40,849 nucleotides of DNA from a virus. The stretch covers positions 1-40,849 of IMG/VR virus record IMGVR_UViG_3300044611_001100; one strand, given 5' to 3'. Shown here in pieces: positions 12,814 to 19,635 of the stretch. A model generated the notes under the pieces. The model did not search any database. It was not told the DNA's origin and saw only the letters and a list, made by a program, of their open reading frames with translations. The position numbers were made by a program, and so were the translations under genes. Every line of letters begins with the position of its first letter. The stretch's first letter is position 1.

Positions 12814-12951
12814 ATGGACACTATAGAAAAAGAAAACACCTGTGCTTATTGCAATCACCCTGCCGTCTATAATGATATAGGATTAAATGATAAAGGTATG
12901 TTTGCAGTATTGGATGTATGTAAGTGCCACCTTGAAAAGTATGCTCCATAA
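12814..12951 (+). CDS. 45-aa Cys-rich miniprotein, leaderless
   Basis: TATAAT (12802-12807) lies 6 nt before the ATG. Product MDTIEKENTCAYCNHPAVYN... with CAYC and CKCH groups 22 residues apart, a likely zinc site. Divergent from the monooxygenase gene. Function unknown. Confidence 0.6.
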   Translation: MDTIEKENTCAYCNHPAVYNDIGLNDKGMFAVLDVCKCHLEKYAP

Positions 12952-12957
12952 TCGCTA

Positions 12958-12986
12958 TTGACAAACTGACTTCTGCAAGATATACT
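12958..12986 (+). promoter_or_regulatory. Promoter of the 12993 gene (leaderless)
   Basis: TTGACA (12958-12963), 17 bp, TATACT (12981-12986), then TAATAC and the ATG at 12993. Confidence 0.75.
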
Positions 12987-12992
12987 TAATAC

Positions 12993-13334
12993 ATGGAATC
13001 ATTACTATTAGCAATTGCATTGTTTTTGTCATCCCCTGCTGGACAGGATCCAAATAGGGAGCCAATGTGGTTTGATGGATGTCAAAACATCACAGAACAA
13101 CAATTAGATAGTTCAACCTGGCAATATTCTTGCGGGGATAATGATATGATAGAACCACAAACTATAGAAGAATGGGTGGAACCAAATGCGGCAATCGAAC
13201 ACTTTAGCCTCACAAAACAAACAAAAGCGTTACCTAAAAAACAAAAAGCGTCTACAATCAAAGCCAAGCCTGTCAAGGCAGCAAAGACGGGAACAGGCAA
13301 TAAGAGAACTCATGCTTCTAAACTACTTAAGTAA
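12993..13334 (+). CDS. Secreted or membrane-anchored small protein (113 aa), unknown
   Basis: The N-terminus MESLLLAIALFLSSPAGQDP is a short hydrophobic segment that could be a signal peptide or anchor. The middle has two Cys (WFDGCQ, YSCGD) that may form a disulfide, and the C-terminus is very basic (KKQKASTIKAKPVKAAK). A +1 frame overlapping the C-terminal third (13186-13380) also stays open with a protein-like composition, so a frameshifted product is conceivable. Confidence 0.6.
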   Translation: MESLLLAIALFLSSPAGQDPNREPMWFDGCQNITEQQLDSSTWQYSCGDNDMIEPQTIEEWVEPNAAIEHFSLTKQTKALPKKQKASTIKAKPVKAAKTGTGNKRTHASKLLK

Positions 13335-13369
13335 AACAGCAAAGCCAAGTCAAGAATCAGTTTCTAATA

Positions 13370-13534
13370 ATGATAAATAAAGTGAGTGGTCCTGATGATG
13401 ATGGCTATATGCTTTATGCTAATTCAAACAGACTGCTAGGATTTTGGGGCAATTTGTGTGGACTAGTGGCTACATTTTTTATTAATCAATCAATAAAACA
13501 TGGAGATTATTTTGAAATATTAGACCAAGACTAG
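13370..13534 (+). CDS. 54-aa small protein, unknown
   Basis: MINKVSGPDDDGYMLYANSN... with one hydrophobic stretch (LLGFWGNLCGLVATFFIN). No strong ribosome-binding site is seen. The 3' end overlaps the convergent nuclease gene by 15 nt. Tentative. Confidence 0.45.
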   Translation: MINKVSGPDDDGYMLYANSNRLLGFWGNLCGLVATFFINQSIKHGDYFEILDQD

Positions 13535-13906
13535 GTCTATTGTAGTTTTTTTAAGTTCTTCTTCTGTCCAAAGTCCAACTTTAGAATCTCCGCCATATGA
13601 TTTTGCCAAACCAGAATTTATAAGTTGATCATTAACACTTACCTCTGACTTTAAATATATTTTGCCAAGATATCTTCCATACTTATCAGGTTTAGATACT
13701 TCTAGTTTTACAAGTTTGCCTTCTAGGTTCTTAACTAAAAACTCTTTAAGGGCTTTTCCAAGTGGTGTATTTTTTTCTGCAGTATCAATACCAGATAATC
13801 TAATTCTTTCTTTGTGCCATACACTAAATCCAAGATCAATAAATACATCACAGGTATCACCATCAACTACCTTGTCAATTTTTGTATAATATGTATACAT
13901 AGCCAT
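13520..13906 (-). CDS. Staphylococcal-nuclease-like protein
   Basis: The 128-aa protein has the SNase fold motifs in order: VVDGDTCDV (about residues 13-21, Ca-binding Asp), RIRLSGIDTAEKNT (about 35-48, with catalytic Arg and Glu), KYGRYLGKIY (about 75-84, second catalytic Arg) and VNDQLINSGLAKSYGG. It would cleave DNA or RNA with calcium, perhaps in host DNA degradation. No signal peptide, so it is probably cytoplasmic. A TATAAT box 7 nt upstream suggests a leaderless mRNA divergent from thioredoxin. Confidence 0.85.
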   Translation of the reverse strand: MAMYTYYTKIDKVVDGDTCDVFIDLGFSVWHKERIRLSGIDTAEKNTPLGKALKEFLVKNLEGKLVKLEVSKPDKYGRYLGKIYLKSEVSVNDQLINSGLAKSYGGDSKVGLWTEEELKKTTIDLVLV

Positions 13907-13907
13907 G

Positions 13908-13936
13908 TTGACAATTATAACATCGTTTGGTACAAT
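13908..13936 (+). promoter_or_regulatory. Divergent promoter region, thioredoxin side
   Basis: TTGACA (13908-13913), 17 bp, TACAAT (13931-13936) on the plus strand. The minus-strand -10 for the nuclease (13914-13919) lies inside this spacer, so the two promoters overlap and probably exclude each other. Confidence 0.75.
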
Positions 13937-13982
13937 TGAACTATAGAAACAGCCTATTTAACACTTTAGAAAGGTCTTGGTT

Positions 13983-14234
13983 ATGAAAGAACTTATTCAC
14001 TTTACAGCAGATTGGTGTCAACCATGCAAGGCTATGGCGCCAATTGTTTATGAATTTAAAGATAAACATCCAGAAATTATATACACAAAGATAGATGTAG
14101 ATGAAAATCCAGATGCTGCTCAATTTTTTAATGTAAAAGGAGTTCCAACTTTTATATCTCAAATAGAGGGACTTAATCATGATCGAAGAACTGGTAAGTC
14201 TACTTTGTTTCAATTAGAATCACTGTTCGGATAA
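13983..14234 (+). CDS. Thioredoxin
   Basis: The 83-aa protein begins MKELIHFTADWCQPCKAMAP; WCQPC (about residues 11-15) is the redox-active motif. KIDVDENPDAAQFFNVKGVPTF includes the conserved cis-Pro of the fold. Slightly shorter than cellular thioredoxins (about 105 aa). Phage thioredoxins can support ribonucleotide reductase or polymerase; no such gene is in this window. GAAAGG supports the ATG at 13983 over an upstream TTG. The four tRNAs follow directly and may share its transcript. Confidence 0.9.
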   Translation: MKELIHFTADWCQPCKAMAPIVYEFKDKHPEIIYTKIDVDENPDAAQFFNVKGVPTFISQIEGLNHDRRTGKSTLFQLESLFG

Positions 14235-14240
14235 AACTTA

Positions 14241-14314
14241 GCACCAGTAGCCAAGTTGGTTAAGGCCCCGAACTCATAATTCGGTTATCGTAGGTTCAAG
14301 TCCTACCTGGTGTA
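14241..14314 (+). tRNA. tRNA with CAT anticodon (Met, or Ile2)
   Basis: Acceptor GCACCAG pairs with CTGGTGT (one G-U). The stem CCGAA/TTCGG closes the loop CTCATAA. T-arm GTAGG TTCAAGT CCTAC. From sequence alone I cannot separate elongator Met from lysidine-modified Ile2. CCA is not encoded. Confidence 0.88.
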
Positions 14315-14318
14315 CTAA

Positions 14319-14392
14319 TGGTCTGTAGCACAATTGGCAGTTGCACTCGGCTGTTAACCGAGATGTTGTAGGTTCGAGTCCTACCAGACCAG
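14319..14392 (+). tRNA. tRNA-Asn (GTT)
   Basis: Acceptor TGGTCTG/CAGACCA; anticodon arm CTCGG CTGTTAA CCGAG; T-loop TTCGAGT. CCA is not encoded. Confidence 0.92.
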
Positions 14393-14395
14393 CAA

Positions 14396-14467
14396 GGCAC
14401 CATCGTCTATCGGTTAGGACATCGCCCTTTCACGGCGAAAAGACGGGTTCGACTCCCGTTGGCGCTA
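14396..14467 (+). tRNA. tRNA-Glu (TTC)
   Basis: Anticodon arm CGCC CTTTCAC GGCG and T-arm ACGGG TTCGACT CCCGT. The acceptor GGCACCA/TGGCGCT has one G-U and one A-C mismatch at the fourth pair, so the stem is slightly weakened. Confidence 0.85.
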
Positions 14468-14468
14468 C

Positions 14469-14541
14469 GCCCTCATAACTCAGGGGATAGAGTCACGGAC
14501 TTCTAATCCGTTGGTCGCAGGTTCGAATCCTGCTGAGGGCA
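14469..14541 (+). tRNA. tRNA-Arg (TCT)
   Basis: Acceptor GCCCTCA/TGAGGGC is perfect; anticodon arm ACGGA CTTCTAA TCCGT; T-loop TTCGAAT. It reads AGA/AGG codons, which are common in the AT-rich genes here. Confidence 0.92.
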
Positions 14542-14572
14542 CAAATATGATAGAATTAGTAATGGAGATATT

Positions 14573-15235
14573 ATGTTAACTAAAAATAGTTTTATTGGAT
14601 ATGAAGTAGAAGAGCCTATTGCAAATGTTTTTATTATTAAAAATTTTTTATCTGACACAGAACAAAAAATATTATTAGATTATGTTAAATCTTTGTCTCA
14701 AGAGGATTGGGAACATGAGTATCGTGAAAATTTAAAAAAGTTTTGTTTAGTAAAATTTGGCACAGATGATGTACAAAAATTAGTAAAAGAGGGAAAGTTT
14801 GAAGTTACAGAAAATTGGAGCGATAAAAATTTTCATCTTGTTAATAATGGAACTTCAGCAGTTAAAAAAATATGTTTATCTTTAACTGAAATTATTAATA
14901 CTTTTTTACCAGAAGATATAGAAATGAGAGGCCCAGGAACAGCACAAAGGCAGTATGCTGGTGTTCCACTTACTGCACATTACGACCAATACACTGATCC
15001 ATCAATAGAATATGCAGCAATTATTTATTTAAATGACGACTACATTGATGGAGAATTATTTTTTCCAAACAAAACTTTTGAAATTAAGCCATTATCAAAA
15101 TCGTTAGTTATTTTTCCTGGAACAGAAGAGTTTACTCATGGAGTAAAGGCTCCTGGAGAAGGACCAATAAGATATGTTTTGCCTTCTTTTATCTCTAAAA
15201 AAGAATTTTATAATGATGGAAAATATTATGTATGA
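14573..15235 (+). CDS. 2-oxoglutarate/Fe(II)-dependent oxygenase (prolyl-hydroxylase-like)
   Basis: The 220-aa protein has the double-stranded beta-helix signature: HYDQYTD (His and Asp iron ligands, about residues 136-142), IIYLNDDYIDGELFFP, then FTHGVKAPGEGPIRYVLPSF with the third His ligand and the Arg that binds 2-oxoglutarate. Such phage oxygenases hydroxylate proteins, nucleobases or small molecules; the substrate here is unknown. ATGGAGATATT supports the start. Notably AT-rich, like its neighbour. It follows the tRNA cluster. Confidence 0.85.
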   Translation: MLTKNSFIGYEVEEPIANVFIIKNFLSDTEQKILLDYVKSLSQEDWEHEYRENLKKFCLVKFGTDDVQKLVKEGKFEVTENWSDKNFHLVNNGTSAVKKICLSLTEIINTFLPEDIEMRGPGTAQRQYAGVPLTAHYDQYTDPSIEYAAIIYLNDDYIDGELFFPNKTFEIKPLSKSLVIFPGTEEFTHGVKAPGEGPIRYVLPSFISKKEFYNDGKYYV

Positions 15236-15265
15236 AATTAATGAAAACATTGATAAAACAATAAA

Positions 15266-15814
15266 ATGTTTTTAACGCTTACAACATATCCAAGATCTGG
15301 GCAACACTTTTTAAAAGAGCATCTAGAACAAAGATTTTTTTTAGAAAACTTTAAATATACCCACGAAGAAGAAGAAAATAAAGAATGTACAACAATAACA
15401 ATAATAAGAAATCCGTTAGAATCAATAGCATCTTGGGTGGCTATGCAAAATTATTATGACAAAAAAACAAATCACTTTTTAATAATCAAAAATATTAAAT
15501 TTTGTCAAGCAAAATATAACAAATTTTATAAATATATTTTATCAAATGTAGATATAATTATTGATTATAATTATTTAAATTCAAACACTGAAGACATAAT
15601 ACAATATATAGGACAAAAAATAAAAAATGTTCCAAACAACAATAACGTTGTGCTAAACATTAAAGATGAACCTGATAGAAAACACATAGTCTCTTCAAAA
15701 AAAAATCAAGAATATGATTTTATTTTAAATATAACAAAAAAAATTGATATGAAAAATGAATTTGAACTATACAATTTAGCACTTAAAAAATCTTACCCTA
15801 ATTTTATTTTATAA
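15266..15814 (+). CDS. Sulfotransferase-like protein
   Basis: TTYPRSGQHFLKEHL (about residues 6-20) corresponds to the 5'-phosphosulfate-binding loop (PRSGTxxL) of PAPS sulfotransferases, and IIRNPLESIASWVAM (about 46-60) to the 3'-phosphate-binding RNP...S motif. At 182 aa it is shorter than typical enzymes (about 250-300), with a very Asn/Lys-rich C-terminal half. It would transfer sulfate from PAPS to a hydroxyl or amine of a glycan or other acceptor. An APS-kinase-like fusion at 23569-24324 could supply PAPS. Strongly AT-rich. Confidence 0.7.
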   Translation: MFLTLTTYPRSGQHFLKEHLEQRFFLENFKYTHEEEENKECTTITIIRNPLESIASWVAMQNYYDKKTNHFLIIKNIKFCQAKYNKFYKYILSNVDIIIDYNYLNSNTEDIIQYIGQKIKNVPNNNNVVLNIKDEPDRKHIVSSKKNQEYDFILNITKKIDMKNEFELYNLALKKSYPNFIL

Positions 15815-16336
15815 CTATTTTTCTGGACAACAGTTGAATGAATCTAACTGTACTGCAGTAGAACGATCTGTTCCAAAAGACAACATTGCAGATTTAGTTG
15901 CTGGAACACAGTTAGGTACTGGTTTTCCATCTTTACCTGGCTTCATGCCACGTTGCACATAACCCTCCCAACATGGGGCAGCCTTTTCAATTCCAAACAC
16001 ATCAGCAAACAAAGCCTTGTTTCTTTCACGTTCTGCAATTCTGCGAGACCAAGAAAATCCTGCATCTCCGCCCCAAGCATCCCACATAATACGACCATTA
16101 GATGGATTTGACGTGTTATAAAAATCTTTACCTTTTTTATCTACTTCATGACGAGAAAAAAAAGAATACATGCGCTTTACTGTATCTAAAGATAATGCTC
16201 TTCCAGCAACAATGTCAGTTGCTCTACCCCAGCCTACAGGTGTACCAGCACCAGTTGCTTTTCCTTCTTCTTTCCATTTAAGCGCTCTACGAGCAGCAGC
16301 CTTCATGCCAGACGTTGGGCTATAGGTATCAGCCAT
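15815..16336 (-). CDS. Conserved phage protein of the morphogenesis region (173 aa)
   Basis: Contains the widespread but unnamed phage domain AARRALKWKEEGKATG...GWGRATDIVAGRALSLDTVKRMYSFFSRHEVDKKG followed by RIMWDAWGGDAGFSWSRRI. In other phages this domain sits beside portal or head-protease genes or is fused to them. The C-terminus has a separate Cys-bearing segment (PCWEGYVQRGMKP). It overlaps the upstream gene by 8 nt. Role probably structural or maturation; unproven. Confidence 0.65.
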   Translation of the reverse strand: MADTYSPTSGMKAAARRALKWKEEGKATGAGTPVGWGRATDIVAGRALSLDTVKRMYSFFSRHEVDKKGKDFYNTSNPSNGRIMWDAWGGDAGFSWSRRIAERERNKALFADVFGIEKAAPCWEGYVQRGMKPGKDGKPVPNCVPATKSAMLSFGTDRSTAVQLDSFNCCPEK

Positions 16337-16466
16337 TTTTCTTCTCCTTTGGTTTACCAGGCGTATATGGCTCTACACGAGACTTTATACGACCATCCTT
16401 AGTCATACGAACAATCCATCCATCTTTTATCTGCATTGGATTAAATGCATATTTTGATTTCTTCAT
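16329..16466 (-). CDS. 45-aa basic protein, unknown
   Basis: MKKSKYAFNPMQIKDGWIVRMTKDGRIKSR... fits exactly between its neighbours: the start overlaps the upstream stop (TAATG) and the stop overlaps the downstream start by 8 nt. Basic, with a beta-hairpin-like WIVRMTKDGRIKSRV. Middle gene of a coupled three-gene block. Confidence 0.7.
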   Translation of the reverse strand: MKKSKYAFNPMQIKDGWIVRMTKDGRIKSRVEPYTPGKPKEKKNG

Positions 16467-17026
16467 TATTTAGCAAAACCTCTAGGATCAAACATGCTAT
16501 TATCCCAAATAGACTTTGTAACTTTTTCTGAACTATATGTTCCACCCCTACGCTTATATTCTTGAACTACCCAAGAATTAGCAACAGCGCTTGGATACAC
16601 ATCAAATTTATCTTTTGCTGCTTGCACAACTCTAGCATAAAGTTGTGGATTTGATGGTCTTGATCCACCACTTCTTGGTTTAATGAAATCACCATAATTT
16701 GGTTTTTCTGCTTTACCAATTGAATTGTCATATGCATCCATGCCTGATCCTTCTTTATCGTCTTCCATTGAATTATTCTCCATATCTATTACTTTTGCAT
16801 CATTGTGCATCATTCCAATACTATAAGCGGTTGGTTCCCACTTACCATCTTCTTCTTTATAAATTCTGACTGACATTGCTGGGTTCTCTGGTGGCATTGA
16901 CTCAAGAGCGTACTCAGATCCAGGAGTTCCTAGTGTTCCGCCTTCTATCATTATATGTTCAACAACTCCATGAATAATACCTTCTGTAGTTTTACCCATA
17001 ACGAAATTGCCTTCAGTAATATGCAT
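16466..17026 (-). CDS. Phage head-maturation-region protein (186 aa)
   Basis: The N-terminal half (GNFVMGKTTEGIIHGVVEHI...PAMSVRIYKEEDGKWEPTAYSIGM) is a small beta-barrel-like domain commonly next to phage capsid-maturation proteases (XkdF-type context). A low-complexity acidic linker joins a helical C-terminal domain (YARVVQAAKDKFDVYPSAVANSWVVQEYKRRGG). The -10 TATAAT (17034-17039) is 7 nt from the ATG. First gene of the minus block, divergent from the glycan cluster. Confidence 0.6.
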   Translation of the reverse strand: MHITEGNFVMGKTTEGIIHGVVEHIMIEGGTLGTPGSEYALESMPPENPAMSVRIYKEEDGKWEPTAYSIGMMHNDAKVIDMENNSMEDDKEGSGMDAYDNSIGKAEKPNYGDFIKPRSGGSRPSNPQLYARVVQAAKDKFDVYPSAVANSWVVQEYKRRGGTYSSEKVTKSIWDNSMFDPRGFAK

Positions 17027-17033
17027 AACTATA

Positions 17034-17058
17034 ATTATACCAGTTTTTCTGGTATACT
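17034..17058. promoter_or_regulatory. Divergent promoter with a symmetric operator-like palindrome
   Basis: TATACCAG-TTTTT-CTGGTATA (17036-17056) is a perfect 8-bp inverted repeat. Its right end forms the plus-strand -10 (TATACT, 17053-17058) and its left end the minus-strand -10 (TATAAT). The spacer shared by both promoters is therefore the palindrome itself, so one bound regulator would affect both directions. Confidence 0.65.
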
Positions 17059-17078
17059 ATTATAGTTGAAAGGTAATA

Positions 17079-18035
17079 ATGGCAAACATAGTCTTTTTAG
17101 GCAATTTTGAAGTACCATATAGTAGCGAAAATCATCACGCTAACTCTTTAGAATCTTTAGGTCATACTGTTTGTAGATTGCAAGAAAGAACAATTAAGGA
17201 TAGTTTTGTTCTTGAACAAGCAATGAACAGTGATCTCTTTATATGGGTGCATACACATGGCTGGAACACTCCAGGAAGAATCGGTATGGGCTACGTGCTA
17301 GAAGAGTTAAAGAAGGCCAACATCCCCACAATGACATATCATTTAGACCTATGGCTTGGTTTAGAAAGACAGAAAGACTTAGAAGAGGATGACTTCTATA
17401 AAACAATTGGACACTTCTTTGCAACAGATAAATTAATGACTGATTGGTTTAATGAGAACACTAATGTAAAAGGACACTTCCTTCCTGCTGGAGTATATGA
17501 TAAAGAGTGCTACATTCATCCAGACTATGATGTTCAAGACTTTGATTACGATGTGATATTTGTTGGTAGTAAAAGATATCACCATGAATATCCATACAGA
17601 CCGCAACTAATAGATCACTTAAGAAATGTTTATGGTAAAAGATTTTTACATGTAGGTGGAGATGGTGATACTGGAACTGTCCGTGGAGATAAGTTAAATA
17701 GAATTTATGCTAAAAGTAAGATAGCAATTGGAGATAGTTTAAATATAGGATTTAACTATCCTTACTATACAAGCGATAGATTGTTTGAAAGTACTGGTCG
17801 TGGTGGATTTACTATCTACCCTCGTATTAAAGGTCTTGAAGAATATTTTGAAGATGAAAGTGAAATTGTTTTTTATGAACATGGAAACTTAAAAGATTTA
17901 ACAGATAAGATAGATGAATATCTTGAAGACAACCTTAGCAGGGAAGATATAAGATTAAATGGTCATGAAAGAACTAAGCAAGAGCATACATATATACATA
18001 GATGGGCAACTATACTAAAGGAGTTAAACATATGA
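17079..18035 (+). CDS. CgeB/GT4-like glycosyltransferase
   Basis: The 318-aa protein has a Rossmann-like N-terminal half (ANIVFLGNFEVPYSSENHHANSL..., IPTMTYHLDLW) and a C-terminal half with VIFVGSKRYHHEYPYRPQLI and SDRLFESTGRGGFTIYPRIKGLEEYF, matching the Glyco_trans_1_2/CgeB type of GT-B glycosyltransferases. Sugar donor and acceptor are unknown. AAAGGTAATA precedes the ATG. The next gene starts at ATGA overlapping its stop, so this leads a five-gene glycan operon. Confidence 0.75.
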   Translation: MANIVFLGNFEVPYSSENHHANSLESLGHTVCRLQERTIKDSFVLEQAMNSDLFIWVHTHGWNTPGRIGMGYVLEELKKANIPTMTYHLDLWLGLERQKDLEEDDFYKTIGHFFATDKLMTDWFNENTNVKGHFLPAGVYDKECYIHPDYDVQDFDYDVIFVGSKRYHHEYPYRPQLIDHLRNVYGKRFLHVGGDGDTGTVRGDKLNRIYAKSKIAIGDSLNIGFNYPYYTSDRLFESTGRGGFTIYPRIKGLEEYFEDESEIVFYEHGNLKDLTDKIDEYLEDNLSREDIRLNGHERTKQEHTYIHRWATILKELNI

Positions 18036-18784
18036 ACTTTATAGAAAGATCTGATATCGTATGGAAAACAGTTCCATATATTCGTCAAGGTGAAACCAGA
18101 AACTATGATTACAATCTTGAATTAAACGAGCCATTGGCAAGTTGGGATGTTTGGGATTATTGGGAAAAAGAAAGAATACATAGCATGAAGACTCACCTTA
18201 AGAAAGGTGATGTATTTTTTGATATTGGCACAGAATCTGGATGGTGTAATTTAGTTTATGCTGATATAGTTGGACCAGAAAACATGGTGCTTATTGAACC
18301 AACACCAGAGTTTTGGCCAAACATTCATGCTCTTTGGTATAAAAATTATTCAGTAGATCCGTTAGGAATGTATGCTGGATTAATTAGCGACAACACAACT
18401 GATACTCGCAAAGGTAGTGATCTTAATGCGTGGGGAGAAGATTATCTTGGTGCAATTATTGATCGCAATAAGTATGTCTATATTCATGACAATTCTGCAA
18501 ACATACCTATGATTAAATTAGATGACTATGTTTCTGAAGTTGGCATTGTTCCAGATGTTTTAAATATTGATGTAGAAGGTGCAGAACTTCTTGTATTTAA
18601 AGGTGCAGAAAACACGTTAAGAAATAATAATTTAAAAATATTTGTATCAATTCATGATGATTTAGGTCTGCGTGATTACAATACATCACCTGAAGATACT
18701 ATATCTTATCTAGAATCTCTTGGATATGTTGGAGAATTTCTAGCAAAAAATCATGAAGCACATTGGTATTTTGAAAAGAAATAA
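18032..18784 (+). CDS. FkbM-family SAM-dependent methyltransferase
   Basis: Start at 18032, with AAAGGAGTTAAACAT, overlapping the upstream stop. SAM motif VFFDIGTESGWCNLV (about residues 61-75), then VLIEPTPEFW, IPMIKLDDYV and the family hallmark LNIDVEGAELLVFKGAENTL (about 182-201). It would O-methylate a sugar or glycan. 250 aa, full-length for the family. Confidence 0.85.
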   Translation: MNFIERSDIVWKTVPYIRQGETRNYDYNLELNEPLASWDVWDYWEKERIHSMKTHLKKGDVFFDIGTESGWCNLVYADIVGPENMVLIEPTPEFWPNIHALWYKNYSVDPLGMYAGLISDNTTDTRKGSDLNAWGEDYLGAIIDRNKYVYIHDNSANIPMIKLDDYVSEVGIVPDVLNIDVEGAELLVFKGAENTLRNNNLKIFVSIHDDLGLRDYNTSPEDTISYLESLGYVGEFLAKNHEAHWYFEKK

Positions 18785-18786
18785 AA

Positions 18787-19635
18787 ATGTTAACTGCCTA
18801 TATTTATTCTAAAGATCCACTTGATTCTGCTAATGATAAATGGGATTACGGTCTATTAAAGCAAACATTTGAAAGAAATAAAATAAAAGAAGTTGTTGTT
18901 GATACATTGCCACAAGAAGAAAGAGCCTTTGTTGTTATTCCTGGACAAGGTAATGCTGGTAAAGAAGATAGTATAAATGATGAATTAAAAAATATAGGCA
19001 GAGTAGTTTTATTTATAACTGGAGATGAAGGAAATTTATTTGATATTGATAAAATAACGCATGGAAATATATCTATTTGGGTTCAATGCCCGACAAGAAA
19101 ACACCAAAAATATAATAAACTTCCTATAGGTGCACCACATCATATTAAAGACAACATCCCCGAATATACAGAAAAAACACATACTGCATGCTTTGCTGGG
19201 CAAATTACACATAAGAGAAGACAGCAATTAGCAGACATAATGCCAAGTATTAAAGATTCTATTTATAAACCTACTGATGGCTTTGCCAAAGGCGATGAAC
19301 CAAAAGAATATTATAAAAATTTGTTTAGTGCTAAAATTGCTCCCGCTCCTGCAGGCGCTGTAAGTATGGATTCATTTAGATTTTTTGAAGCAATTGAAAT
19401 GCTTTGTCTGCCTATTGCAGACTTAAGAAACTCTAAAGGGCATAAAGATAATTTTTATCATTATATTTTTGATGAAACATTGCCATTTCCATCAACTAGT
19501 AATTGGTCAGAATTGCCAGAGATTATTAAATCAATATTAAAGGATTATCCAAACAATATGCATCATGTAGTTTCTTGGTGGATTAAATATAAAAGAGATT
19601 TTGCAATTAAACTTATGAAGGAGATATATGCATAA
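18787..19635 (+). CDS. Exostosin-like glycosyltransferase
   Basis: The C-terminal half carries TACFAGQITHKRRQQL, then YYKNLFSAKIAPAPAGAVSMDSFRFFEAIEMLCLPIA, which matches the exostosin (GT47-like) pattern of a short Arg/His segment followed by a (C/A)P.G....S.R..E....G.IP block. The N-terminal half is less recognisable. 282 aa. It begins 2 nt after the methyltransferase and overlaps the next gene by 8 nt. Confidence 0.55.
   Translation: MLTAYIYSKDPLDSANDKWDYGLLKQTFERNKIKEVVVDTLPQEERAFVVIPGQGNAGKEDSINDELKNIGRVVLFITGDEGNLFDIDKITHGNISIWVQCPTRKHQKYNKLPIGAPHHIKDNIPEYTEKTHTACFAGQITHKRRQQLADIMPSIKDSIYKPTDGFAKGDEPKEYYKNLFSAKIAPAPAGAVSMDSFRFFEAIEMLCLPIADLRNSKGHKDNFYHYIFDETLPFPSTSNWSELPEIIKSILKDYPNNMHHVVSWWIKYKRDFAIKLMKEIYA

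Noticed and set aside
12724-12858. Hydrophobic N-terminal extension of the luciferase-like protein
   Set aside because: It overlaps the divergent 12814 gene and its promoter, and no ribosome-binding site precedes it, whereas GCAGGA precedes the ATG at 12723.
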